Part shown: positions 1-5,190 of the stretch, piece by piece
Numbering within the stretch: position 1 is the first letter of the stretch
How the letters are laid out: each line of letters starts with the position of its first letter
The notes under the pieces: generated by a model
The model's input: only the letters and a program-made list of their open reading frames with translations
What the model was told of the DNA's origin: nothing
The model's database searches: none
Made by a program: the position numbers and the translations under genes
Assembly: GCA_937902695.1 (NCBI GenBank)
Contig: CALFNI010000365.1
Coordinates: 1 to 9,266 of the forward strand
Source of the DNA: an uncultured Rhodanobacteraceae bacterium
Lineage (GTDB): Bacteria > Pseudomonadota > Gammaproteobacteria > Xanthomonadales > Rhodanobacteraceae
DNA: 9,266 nt
Direction: 5' to 3'

Positions 1-318
1 CAGGCGCCCGAAGGCGATTTCCGCGCCAACCTCCATCGCGGCGGCACGGCCATCCCGGTGATCCTGACCCCGCAGGAGTCGGAGATCTCGCTGCATGCCG
101 CTCGCGTCATGGGCCTCGGCGTTGCCGGTGTCGACCTCCTTCGTTCGAGTCGCGGGCCGCTCGTGCTCGAGGTCAATTCCTCGCCCGGGCTCGAAGGCAT
201 CGAGGCGGCGACCGGCGTCGACGTCGCCGGCGCGATCATCGAGCAGGTGACCGAAGGCGCGCGCCAGCGCGCCGTCGTCAGGAAGGCGAAGGCCAAGCGC
301 GTCCGACGCCGGGCCTGA
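1..318 (+). CDS. rimK: RimK-type ATP-grasp ligase, C-terminal part (ribosomal protein S6 modification enzyme), 5' truncated
   Basis: The reading frame is open from base 1 and ends at TGA 316-318, giving the last 105 residues of a protein that in this family is about 300 residues long. RimK uses ATP to add glutamate residues to the C-terminus of ribosomal protein S6 in the cytoplasm. The visible part is the second half of the ATP-grasp fold. It starts with the [12 protein letters not shown] motif (visible residues 4-15) and continues to VAGVDLLR. The metal-binding strand [13 protein letters not shown] follows, with E57 and N59 of the visible part as the usual Mg-ATP ligands, and then the [10 protein letters not shown] helix. 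The tail is unusually basic ([12 protein letters not shown]). It diverges from the shorter tails I know from enterobacterial RimK and may be a lineage-specific extension. No convincing terminator follows, only a 5-bp stem at 340-355. The family is certain. The substrate rests on family knowledge, since other RimK-like ligases modify different targets. Confidence 0.9.
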   Translation, partial: QAPEGDFRANLHRGGTAIPVILTPQESEISLHAARVMGLGVAGVDLLRSSRGPLVLEVNSSPGLEGIEAATGVDVAGAIIEQVTEGARQRAVVRKAKAKRVRRRA

Positions 319-404
319 AACGGCGCCCGGCCGCAAGACCGGCTGTCGCGAGCCGATACGTCGCCGCCCCGTGAAATACGACGTCCAATGTACGAAGGAA
401 GTCG

Positions 405-433
405 TTGACGGCGGCCCGGCCTTAGGCTAATTT
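405..433 (+). promoter_or_regulatory. Candidate sigma70-type promoter for the secreted-protein pair
   Basis: TTGACG at 405-410 matches the -35 consensus in five of six positions. A 17-base spacer separates it from TAATTT at 428-433, a weak -10 (three of six). The AT-rich patch stands out in a GC-rich gap. Transcription would start near base 440, leaving a leader of about 70 bases before the ATG at 508. This is a sequence match only. Confidence 0.4.
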
Positions 434-507
434 TTGCCCACCGGCACGCCTCGTGCGGCCGAGTTCCATCAAATCCGATCCCGTTGCATCTGCCGGAGAG
501 TCTCGAA

Positions 508-984
508 ATGAAAAAGAACGTAGCGGCCGCCTGCCTCCTGTTCGTCGCGTTCGCGGTCAGCGCGTCAGCGGCCGACAAGCCAGCGCCGGCCGTCAATGCC
601 GATACGAAGGAAACCTTCGCGACGGTGTCGGGCTGGGTGCAGAAGGAAATGAGCGCCGGCGGCCGCTACGAGCACGTCACCGACAACGAGCGCACGACGG
701 TGCAGGGCAAGCTCGCCGCGATGTCGGCGCTGCTGGACAAGCACGGCAGCGTCGCGCAGATGAACGATGCCGACAAGACCGAGATGTTCAACGACCAGGA
801 GCAGGTCAACGCGATCCTCGCTCACCGCGACGGCGATCGCCTCGTCTGCCAGAGCGTCGCGCCGGTCGGCTCGCACATCCCGGTCAAGACCTGCAAGACC
901 GCGCGCCAGATGGAAGGCGATCAGCGCGAGGCGCAGAAGTTCATCCAGGACCGCCAGAACGTGCAGTTCAAGAGCGGCAGCTGA
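508..984 (+). CDS. Small exported protein of unknown function, paralogue 1
   Basis: The product is 158 residues. The ATG at 508 is chosen over an in-frame TTG at 484 because GGAGAG (495-500) lies seven bases before it and because a clean signal peptide then starts the protein: basic MKKN, a hydrophobic stretch to about residue 19, and cleavage probably after A-S-A near residue 21. It is therefore probably periplasmic or secreted. The mature part is charged and mostly helical in character. It carries NADTKE (30-35), AGGRYE (50-55), FNDQEQVNAIL (94-104), and a cysteine pair C114/C129 around GSH (121-123), which could form a disulfide. The next gene encodes a clear paralogue with the same motifs in the same order. 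I associate this pattern with uncharacterised secreted proteins of Xanthomonadales, from memory. Cys9 lies in the signal peptide but has no proper lipobox. No enzymatic motif is visible and I assign no function. Confidence 0.85.
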   Translation: MKKNVAAACLLFVAFAVSASAADKPAPAVNADTKETFATVSGWVQKEMSAGGRYEHVTDNERTTVQGKLAAMSALLDKHGSVAQMNDADKTEMFNDQEQVNAILAHRDGDRLVCQSVAPVGSHIPVKTCKTARQMEGDQREAQKFIQDRQNVQFKSGS

Positions 985-996
985 GCGTCGCTTCCC

Positions 997-1020
997 GTCC
1001 GGCCGACGATTCGGCCGGAC
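997..1020 (+). terminator. Perfect 10-bp hairpin between the two paralogues (no T-tract)
   Basis: GTCCGGCCGA (997-1006) and TCGGCCGGAC (1011-1020) are perfect inverted repeats around the loop CGAT. The hairpin starts 12 bases after the stop of the first paralogue. The bases that follow (CTAAAACG) lack a U-run on either strand, so it may be a weak or Rho-assisted terminator, or a 3' mRNA stabiliser that makes expression of the two genes unequal. Confidence 0.5.
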
Positions 1021-1048
1021 CTAAAACGTAGCAGTCCCCGGGGGCATC

Positions 1049-1585
1049 ATGCGCACCAGGACCCTTCTGCAAGCGACGGTCGTCGCGGCCGTGCTCGCGC
1101 TCGCCGCGAGCGCCGCGGCGGCGAAAGAGAACTACCACGAGAAAACCTTCAACGCCGACACCAAGGAGAAGTTCCAGGCTGTCGCCGATAACGTGCGCAA
1201 GGAGATGGAGGCGGGCGGCCGCTACGAATACGTCAAGCCGCAGGAGCGCGCCACGATCGAGCGCTCGCTTGCCGACATGGATGCGCTGTTCACGGCGACG
1301 GGCGGCGTGGAGAACATGAAGCAGGACGACAAGGTCAAGCTCTTCAACGAGCAGGAAGTCATCAACTCGATCCTGACCCGCCGGGACAGGGATCGCGTGA
1401 TCTGCGAGGACAAGCCCAAGCTCGGCTCGCACGTCCGGACGACGAACTGCCACACCTATGGGCAGGAAGAGGAAGCGCGCCGCGGCTCGCGGGACGTCAT
1501 GGGCGAGTGGACGCGTCGCGGCTGCGCTGTCGCGGGCTGCGTCGGCTCGTCGGCACCGCGGCCGCTCGAGCCCAACGGCCACTGA
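1049..1585 (+). CDS. Small exported protein of unknown function, paralogue 2
   Basis: The product is 178 residues and begins with a signal peptide: MRTRT, a hydrophobic stretch to about residue 20, then an alanine-rich cleavage region near residues 22-25. The mature part follows the first paralogue closely: FNADTKEKF (34-42), AGGRYEYV (55-62), LFNEQEVINSIL (98-109), the RRDRDR segment, and C119/C134 flanking GSH (126-128) with the same 14-residue spacing. The two differ at the C-terminus. This copy has about 20 extra residues after TRRG with two more cysteines (C159, C164) and a Pro/Gly-rich end, which could be a real extension or a past frameshift. The start is supported by the signal peptide. 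The Shine-Dalgarno is poor, only a GGGGG run (1040-1044) four bases before the ATG, and it lies within a CCCCGGGG palindrome (1036-1043). The gene lies 64 bases after its neighbour and is probably co-transcribed with it. Function unknown. Confidence 0.82.
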   Translation: MRTRTLLQATVVAAVLALAASAAAAKENYHEKTFNADTKEKFQAVADNVRKEMEAGGRYEYVKPQERATIERSLADMDALFTATGGVENMKQDDKVKLFNEQEVINSILTRRDRDRVICEDKPKLGSHVRTTNCHTYGQEEEARRGSRDVMGEWTRRGCAVAGCVGSSAPRPLEPNGH

Positions 1586-1588
1586 TGC

Positions 1589-1612
1589 CGTCCGGCGGAC
1601 CGCCGCCGGGTG
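1589..1612 (+). terminator. GC-rich hairpin after paralogue 2 (no T-tract)
   Basis: CCGGCGG (1592-1598) pairs with CCGCCGG (1603-1609) around the loop ACCG. The stem can extend to about 10 pairs through G-U pairs (1589-1591 with 1610-1612). It begins four bases after the stop codon of the second paralogue, much like the hairpin after the first. There is no T-run, so its use as a terminator is uncertain. Confidence 0.4.
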
Positions 1613-1677
1613 CGACGAGTGCGACGAGTACGATCCTTCTCGTTGACTCGATCCGGGCGCGGGAATAGGGTGCGCAC
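1611..1677 (+). promoter_or_regulatory. Short tandem repeat, promoter-like hexamers and a palindrome upstream of the BlaI-type gene
   Basis: TGCGACGAG occurs twice in tandem (1611-1619, 1620-1628), followed by the partial copy TACGA. A promoter-like pair follows: TTGACT (1643-1648) and, after 17 bases, a weak -10 TAGGGT (1666-1671). The 8-bp palindrome GTGCGCAC (1670-1677) overlaps the end of the -10 and could be an operator. It does not match the TACA-N2-TGTA operator core known for Firmicutes BlaI/MecI. The stretch from here to the GTG at 1783 is a leader whose in-frame translation would be an implausible arginine-rich peptide. Confidence 0.3.
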
Positions 1678-1782
1678 ATGACCGTGCCGCGACGGGCCGG
1701 ACGCCGCCGCGACGTGGTGGCCAGGCGCCGCCGGCACGGATGGACGGATGGCATTCACGCAACACCCTCGCGGGGTAGCACA

Positions 1783-2181
1783 GTGGCGAAGATCGAAGAA
1801 CTCCCCAAGCCGACCGAAGCCGAGCTCGGCATCCTCAACGTTCTCTGGGAACGTGGTCCGTCGACCGTGCGCGACGTGCACGAGATGCTCTATCGCGATG
1901 AAGGCGCGGGCTACACGACCGCGCTGAAGCTGCTGCAGATCATGCACGGCAAGGGGCTCGTCGAGCGCGACGATTCCGAGCGCGCGCACGTGTTCCGCGC
2001 GGCCGTCAGCAAGGAGCGCACGCAGAAGCGGTTCCTCTCCGACATGGTCCAGCGCGTGTTCGACGGGTCGCCGTCGCAACTCGTTCTGCATGCGCTCGGC
2101 TCGCGGCCGCGCGCCACGCGCGAGGAGCTCGACGAGATCCGCGCGCTGCTCAACAAGCTCGAGCCGGGGTCACGCAAATGA
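1783..2181 (+). CDS. BlaI/MecI/CopY-family transcriptional repressor
   Basis: The product is 132 residues, the usual family size. The GTG at 1783 is preferred because GGGG (1772-1775) sits seven bases upstream and because family members begin close to a KLPKPTEAELGIL-like segment. An upstream ATG at 1678 would add 35 arginine-rich residues unlike the family. Residues 8-75 form the winged-helix DNA-binding domain, with PTEAELGILNVLW (10-22), GPSTVRDVHEML (25-36), the recognition segment GYTTALKLLQIM (43-54) and the wing GLVERDDSERAHVFRA (58-73). Residues 76-127 form the helical dimerisation part. In MecI/BlaI the co-encoded peptidase pathway cuts at an Asn-Phe bond. The aligned segment here reads LVLHAL, so that pair is replaced by H103-A104. 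The gene overlaps the M56 peptidase gene by four bases, the classic repressor/sensor pairing, and it probably represses its own operon. The true target genes are unknown, and nothing here points to beta-lactam resistance. Confidence 0.9.
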   Translation: MAKIEELPKPTEAELGILNVLWERGPSTVRDVHEMLYRDEGAGYTTALKLLQIMHGKGLVERDDSERAHVFRAAVSKERTQKRFLSDMVQRVFDGSPSQLVLHALGSRPRATREELDEIRALLNKLEPGSRK

Positions 2182-3995
2182 GCCCTGTCAATGCGTATCT
2201 CGCGGACTGGTTTCCGCTGATCCAGTCGCTGGGCTGGACGCTGCTGCATTTCCTCTGGCAGGGCGCGGTGATCGCTGTCGGCTACGCGGCGGTGCGTCTG
2301 TTCGTGCCGGCCGACCGCGCCGAGGCGCGCTATGCGGCCGGCCTCGCGGCGCTCGCGCTGATCGCGCTGTGCCCGCCGCTGACGCTGGCGATCGTCTATC
2401 CGAACGTCGTCGTGTCGGCCGCGGCTGCGCAGCCGACCGGCATCGACGCGGTCGTCGCGACGGCCGTCGCCGCGGCGCCGGGCGCCGATTTCCGGCTCGA
2501 CTGGGTCATGCCGTGGCTCGTGCTGAGCTGGGTACTCGGCGTCGCCATCATGGCGTGGCGCGCGTTCCGCCAGTGGCAGGCGCTCGAGCGCATTGCCGAA
2601 GAGTGCGCAAAGCCGAGCTCCGAGCTCGAGCGCATGCTCGCCTCGCTCCTGCGCCGTTTCGGCCTCGTGCGCATGGTGCGCGTGCTCGTCACGAGCGAGA
2701 TCGACACGCCGACGCTGATCGGCTGGATCAAACCCGTGATCCTGATTCCGACGGCCGTCGCGCTCGGATTTCCGCGCCAGCAGATCGAGCTGATCCTTGC
2801 GCACGAGCTCGGGCACCTGCGCCGCTACGACCATCTCGTGAATCTCGCGCAGGCCGTGATCGAGACGCTGCTCTTCTATCACCCCGCCGTGCACTGGATT
2901 TCGCGCGAGGTCCGCAACGATCGCGAAGTCTGCTGCGATCGCCTCGTGCTGCGCCGCACGAAAGGCGAGCCGCGTGAGTACGCGGCGACACTCGCGTCGC
3001 TCGAGGAGCTTCGTCTTTCGATGCCGCGCATCGCGATCGCCGCGACCGGCGGTCTCTTGCTCGATCGCGTGCGCCGCATCATCGACGTGCCGGCACCGCG
3101 CCTCGCCGCGCCGCGACCGACGCTCGGCCTGACGCTGCTCATCGCCGCCGCCGTGCTGCTCGCCGGCATCAGCGTGATGCGTCCGGACCGCAAGGATCTC
3201 GACGCGCTGGCTGCCGGCGCGAACGCGCTGCTCGAGAAGCTGCCGCGTCCCGACGCTGCGCTGCTCGTCGGCTTCGCGTTCCGCGAGCCGCCGAAGTGGA
3301 GCGTGAACCTGTCGACGCCGAAACTGGCGCGCGTCGCCGAGCCCGCCGTCGCGCGTCCGGTCGCAAACGAACAGCCGCTCCGCGCGATCTCGATCGAGGC
3401 GCTGCCGCGGCCCGCGTTCGGCTCGGGCGACGAGTTCATGCCGATCCGCAGCATCGGGCCGGTCGCCGACGTCCACACGAACATCGCCTCGACGGCGCCG
3501 ACCGGAAGCACCGTGCTGCCGGCCGTTTCCTCGCAGGCGCCGGCTGCTCCCGCCGCCGGCACGTCGACGGCGCGCGCGCGCCACCTCGTGCCGGTCCATG
3601 TGATCTCGCCGCGCTATCCTGACTATCGCGAGGTCAAGGAGCCCGTGCGCGTCGACGTGCAGTTCAGCCTCAACGCAGACGGGACGGTGCGCGACGTCGC
3701 GGCCGTCGCCGACGGCGACGGCAATGGCGCGTTCGGCGAATCGGCCGAGAAGGCGATGAGCCAGTGGCGTTTCGCGCCGGCCTCGCTGCCGGGCGATCTC
3801 TCGGCGCGCTTCCAGCAGTCGTTCGTATTCGCCAAGCAGGCCGACGTGCACCACCGCGCCCGGGCCGGCGGCGGCGAGGAGTTCGATTGCGTGCGCCGCA
3901 CCGGTTCGCTGGTCTGCCGCCAGCCCGAAGAGGCCGAAGTCGCCGTGCCGCTGACGATCATCGAGGCCAACCCGAACGCGCCGCTGATCCCGTGA
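2178..3995 (+). CDS. M56-family (BlaR1-like) membrane metallopeptidase with C-terminal TonB-like domain
   Basis: The product is 605 residues. The start overlaps the repressor stop as ATGA, so translation is probably coupled. Hydrophobic segments near residues 17-40, 55-74 and 108-127 precede the cytoplasmic zinc-peptidase region. That region has HELGH (H209, E210, H213) and the third ligand E250 in NDREVCCD, all intact. A further membrane segment lies at 316-333. After it comes a periplasmic part: a Pro/Ala-rich linker (about 335-467), then a TonB C-terminal-like domain (about 468-553) recognisable from ISPRYPDYREVKEPVRVDVQ, NADGTVRDV and AEKAMSQWRFAP. BlaR1 itself has a penicillin-binding sensor domain in this position, and this protein has none. 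A short extension with C571 and C580 ends the protein. By analogy with BlaR1, a periplasmic signal would activate the peptidase and relieve repression by the upstream regulator. The signal is unknown. Partnership with ExbB/ExbD is unlikely to be shown by this domain alone. Confidence 0.9.
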   Translation: MSPVNAYLADWFPLIQSLGWTLLHFLWQGAVIAVGYAAVRLFVPADRAEARYAAGLAALALIALCPPLTLAIVYPNVVVSAAAAQPTGIDAVVATAVAAAPGADFRLDWVMPWLVLSWVLGVAIMAWRAFRQWQALERIAEECAKPSSELERMLASLLRRFGLVRMVRVLVTSEIDTPTLIGWIKPVILIPTAVALGFPRQQIELILAHELGHLRRYDHLVNLAQAVIETLLFYHPAVHWISREVRNDREVCCDRLVLRRTKGEPREYAATLASLEELRLSMPRIAIAATGGLLLDRVRRIIDVPAPRLAAPRPTLGLTLLIAAAVLLAGISVMRPDRKDLDALAAGANALLEKLPRPDAALLVGFAFREPPKWSVNLSTPKLARVAEPAVARPVANEQPLRAISIEALPRPAFGSGDEFMPIRSIGPVADVHTNIASTAPTGSTVLPAVSSQAPAAPAAGTSTARARHLVPVHVISPRYPDYREVKEPVRVDVQFSLNADGTVRDVAAVADGDGNGAFGESAEKAMSQWRFAPASLPGDLSARFQQSFVFAKQADVHHRARAGGGEEFDCVRRTGSLVCRQPEEAEVAVPLTIIEANPNAPLIP

Positions 3996-4006
3996 CACCG
4001 CTTTCC

Positions 4007-4041
4007 CGCGGCCGCGCGCCCCGAGCGCGCGGCCGCGTTTT
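4007..4041 (+). terminator. Intrinsic terminator of the BlaI/M56 operon
   Basis: CGCGGCCGCGCGC (4007-4019) and GCGCGCGGCCGCG (4025-4037) form a perfect 13-bp stem around the loop CCCGA, followed directly by TTTT (4038-4041). It begins 11 bases after the M56 stop codon. This is the strongest hairpin of the window and separates this operon from the regulator genes downstream. Confidence 0.85.
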
Positions 4042-4076
4042 CCGGGATGCCGCCCAGGGGTCCGCGCGCTCGGCCT

Positions 4077-4116
4077 GTTAACGGAAGGCTCAGAGCCGTT
4101 TAACGGGACCTTAAGA
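4077..4116 (+). promoter_or_regulatory. Helically phased TTAA half-sites, candidate OmpR-family binding site
   Basis: TTAACGG occurs at 4078-4084 and again at 4100-4106, exactly 22 bases apart. A third TTAA lies at 4111, 11 bases further on. The last two read TTTAAC-N5-CTTAAG, which matches the published PmrA/QseB-type box YTTAAK-N5-YTTAAK in all but one position. Direct repeats with an 11-base period are the usual site of OmpR/PhoB-family regulators, and one is encoded at 4504. The repeats overlap the -35 region of the promoter candidate that follows. Binding is inferred. Confidence 0.4.
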
Positions 4117-4132
4117 CCTCGCTCTCTATATT
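4105..4132 (+). promoter_or_regulatory. Candidate promoter for the structured RNA / regulator leader
   Basis: TATATT (4127-4132) is a good -10 box in a locally AT-rich patch. Sixteen bases upstream is a poor -35, GGGACC (4105-4110), which fits a promoter that needs an activator bound at the phased TTAA repeats. The predicted start near G4140 coincides with the first base of the closing helix of the RNA structure downstream. Confidence 0.45.
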
Positions 4133-4139
4133 CACACTC

Positions 4140-4268
4140 GCTGTAGTTCTGCTCGACACTCCTAAAGTCAGGTCAGGTGACTGGCAGATTACGGTAATCG
4201 GGGCAGTAGCTTTTTGGCCCAAGCGAGGTGTGTTCCCCCAATGGCACCTCCTTGGGCCATTTTCTTTT
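4140..4268 (+). ncRNA. Candidate structured small RNA or cis-regulatory leader element
   Basis: This 129-base stretch has no credible coding frame but has nested complementarity and both expected ends. A closing helix pairs GCTG (4140-4143) with TAGC (4207-4210) and, after a bulge, CTGCTC (4149-4154) with GGGCAG (4201-4206). Inside it lie AGTCA/TGACT (4166-4170, 4178-4182) and GATTAC/GTAATC (4187-4192, 4194-4199). A T5 linker (4211-4215) leads to a long terminator hairpin with a CCCCC loop. A -10-like box ends seven bases before the start. The architecture (compact fold, C-rich loop, intrinsic terminator) resembles C-rich-loop small RNAs such as sX13 of Xanthomonas, but I cannot show homology. 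Alternatively it is an attenuator controlling the response regulator downstream. The pairing was found by eye. Confidence 0.45.
4215..4268 (+). terminator. Intrinsic terminator ending the candidate RNA
   Basis: TGGCCCAAG (4215-4223) pairs with CTTGGGCCA (4251-4259). After a single bulged C (4224), GAGGTG (4225-4230) pairs with CACCTC (4245-4250). The 14-base loop 4231-4244 holds CCCCC. A U-rich tail TTTTCTTTT follows (4260-4268). Fifteen base pairs with such a tail make a strong terminator on the + strand. It lies 235 bases before the next gene, so it either ends a separate small transcript or attenuates transcription into the two-component genes. Confidence 0.75.
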
Positions 4269-4503
4269 GGGGTCATCCGTGCGATCCGTCCGGGATCGCA
4301 TCGGGCCCACACCCGAGATGAGCCTGGGCGGATTCGCCCGCACGTGCTCCAGATGCGGCCATCCATGGCCGCGGATTCAACCAGAAGCATCCTTCGTCAG
4401 TGTTCGGCTTGGGCTTGGTTTCAAGAGCCCATATCTCGGTGGAACTTCCTGCCGTTTCCCACGCTCCGCATCTCGCGGATTTCCGCGTTAAAGTAACGAT
4501 CCT
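4269..4503 (+). other. Non-coding leader of the response regulator with serial hairpins
   Basis: No supported gene lies here. Several inverted repeats follow one another: TGCGATCC/GGATCGCA (4280-4287, 4293-4300), TCGGG/CCCGA (4301-4305, 4312-4316), GGGCG/CGCCC (4326-4330, 4335-4339), GCGGCCAT/ATGGCCGC (4355-4362, 4365-4372) and CGCGGA/TCCGCG (4474-4479, 4482-4487). An imperfect one joins GGGCTTG (4411) to CAAGAGCCC (4422-4430). A -10-like TAAAGT (4489-4494) sits just before the gene without a recognisable -35. There is no Shine-Dalgarno before the ATG at 4504. Confidence 0.4.
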
Positions 4504-5190
4504 ATGCGCATTCTCGTGATCGAAGACAACAGCGACATCGCCGCGAACATCGGCGATTTCCTCGCCGACAAGGGCCACGTGGTCGATTTCGCCGGCGACG
4601 GCGTCACCGGCCTGCACCTTGCCGTCGTCAACGATTTCGACGTGATCGTGCTCGACCTTGGCCTCCCCGGCATGGACGGGCTCGAGGTGTGCAGGAAGCT
4701 CCGCCAGGAAGCCAAGCGCCAGACGCCGGTGCTGATGCTGACCGCGCGCGACACGCTCGACGGCAAGCTCACCGGTTTCGATTCCGGCGCCGACGATTAC
4801 ATGGTGAAGCCGTTCGCGCTGCAGGAGCTCGCCGCGCGCATCGAAGTGCTCGGCCGCCGCGGCAAGGGCACGAAGAGCCGCCTCCTGCAGCTCGCCGATC
4901 TCACCTACAACCTCGACACGCTGACGATCAGCCGCGCCGGCAAGCAGATCCAGTTGAACCCGATCGGATTGAAGCTGCTGCAGTCGCTGATGGAAGCCGC
5001 GCCTTCGGTCGTCACGCGTCAGGAGCTCGAAACGCGCGTCTGGGGCGAGGAGCTTCCCGACTCGGATTCGCTTCGCGTGCACATCCACGGCCTTCGCGCC
5101 GCGATCGACAAGCCCTTCGAGAAGCCGCTGATCCAGACGCGCCACGGCATCGGATACCGCATGGTCGATCCGGATGCGGTACCGGCGTAG
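4504..5190 (+). CDS. OmpR/PhoB-family response regulator, ColR-like
   Basis: The product is 228 residues, typical for the family. The receiver domain (1-118) has the acidic pair E7/D8, phosphoacceptor D51 in VLDLGLPGMDG, T80 and K102 of the VKPF motif, all intact. The winged-helix effector domain (about 127-222) includes LNPIGLKLLQSLM (151-163), the recognition helix region DSDSLRVHIHGLRAAIDKP (186-204) and the wing RHGIGYRM (213-220). That arrangement is close to ColR of Pseudomonas and Xanthomonas as I remember it, though related regulators share it. The start is fixed by an in-frame TAA at 4489-4491, leaving ATG 4504 as the only sensible choice. The preceding bases lack a Shine-Dalgarno, so translation may be leaderless or helped by leader structure. 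The gene overlaps the kinase gene by 17 bases. A phased TTAA site upstream may be its own target. Known ColR regulons concern membrane integrity and metal stress. The regulon here cannot be read from sequence. Confidence 0.92.
   Translation: MRILVIEDNSDIAANIGDFLADKGHVVDFAGDGVTGLHLAVVNDFDVIVLDLGLPGMDGLEVCRKLRQEAKRQTPVLMLTARDTLDGKLTGFDSGADDYMVKPFALQELAARIEVLGRRGKGTKSRLLQLADLTYNLDTLTISRAGKQIQLNPIGLKLLQSLMEAAPSVVTRQELETRVWGEELPDSDSLRVHIHGLRAAIDKPFEKPLIQTRHGIGYRMVDPDAVPA

Noticed and set aside
340..355. Terminator after rimK
   Set aside because: The stem CGGCT/AGCCG is only five pairs with a six-base loop and no T-run.
528..536. Lipoprotein signal at Cys9 of the first secreted protein
   Set aside because: The residues before it are A-A-A with no Leu at the -3 position, and the hydrophobic stretch continues after the Cys, so it fits an ordinary signal peptide.
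1678..1782. N-terminal extension of the BlaI-type repressor from ATG 1678
   Set aside because: It would add 35 arginine-rich residues unlike the family, and the GTG at 1783 has a better-placed ribosome site.
1911..3998. Very long minus-strand open frame opposite the M56 gene
   Set aside because: It is rich in Arg, His, Asp and Ala with no domain motif. GC-rich codon positions of the real + strand genes keep this frame open.
4100..4390. Minus-strand 96-codon open frame over the structured RNA region
   Set aside because: It has no ribosome site or domain and crosses a strong + strand terminator and several hairpins.
4228..4496. Small + strand open frames of about 88 codons in the regulator leader
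   Set aside because: They begin inside the terminator hairpin, overlap each other in different frames, and have no motif. The AUG-like triplets next to GAGGTG are better explained by the RNA fold.
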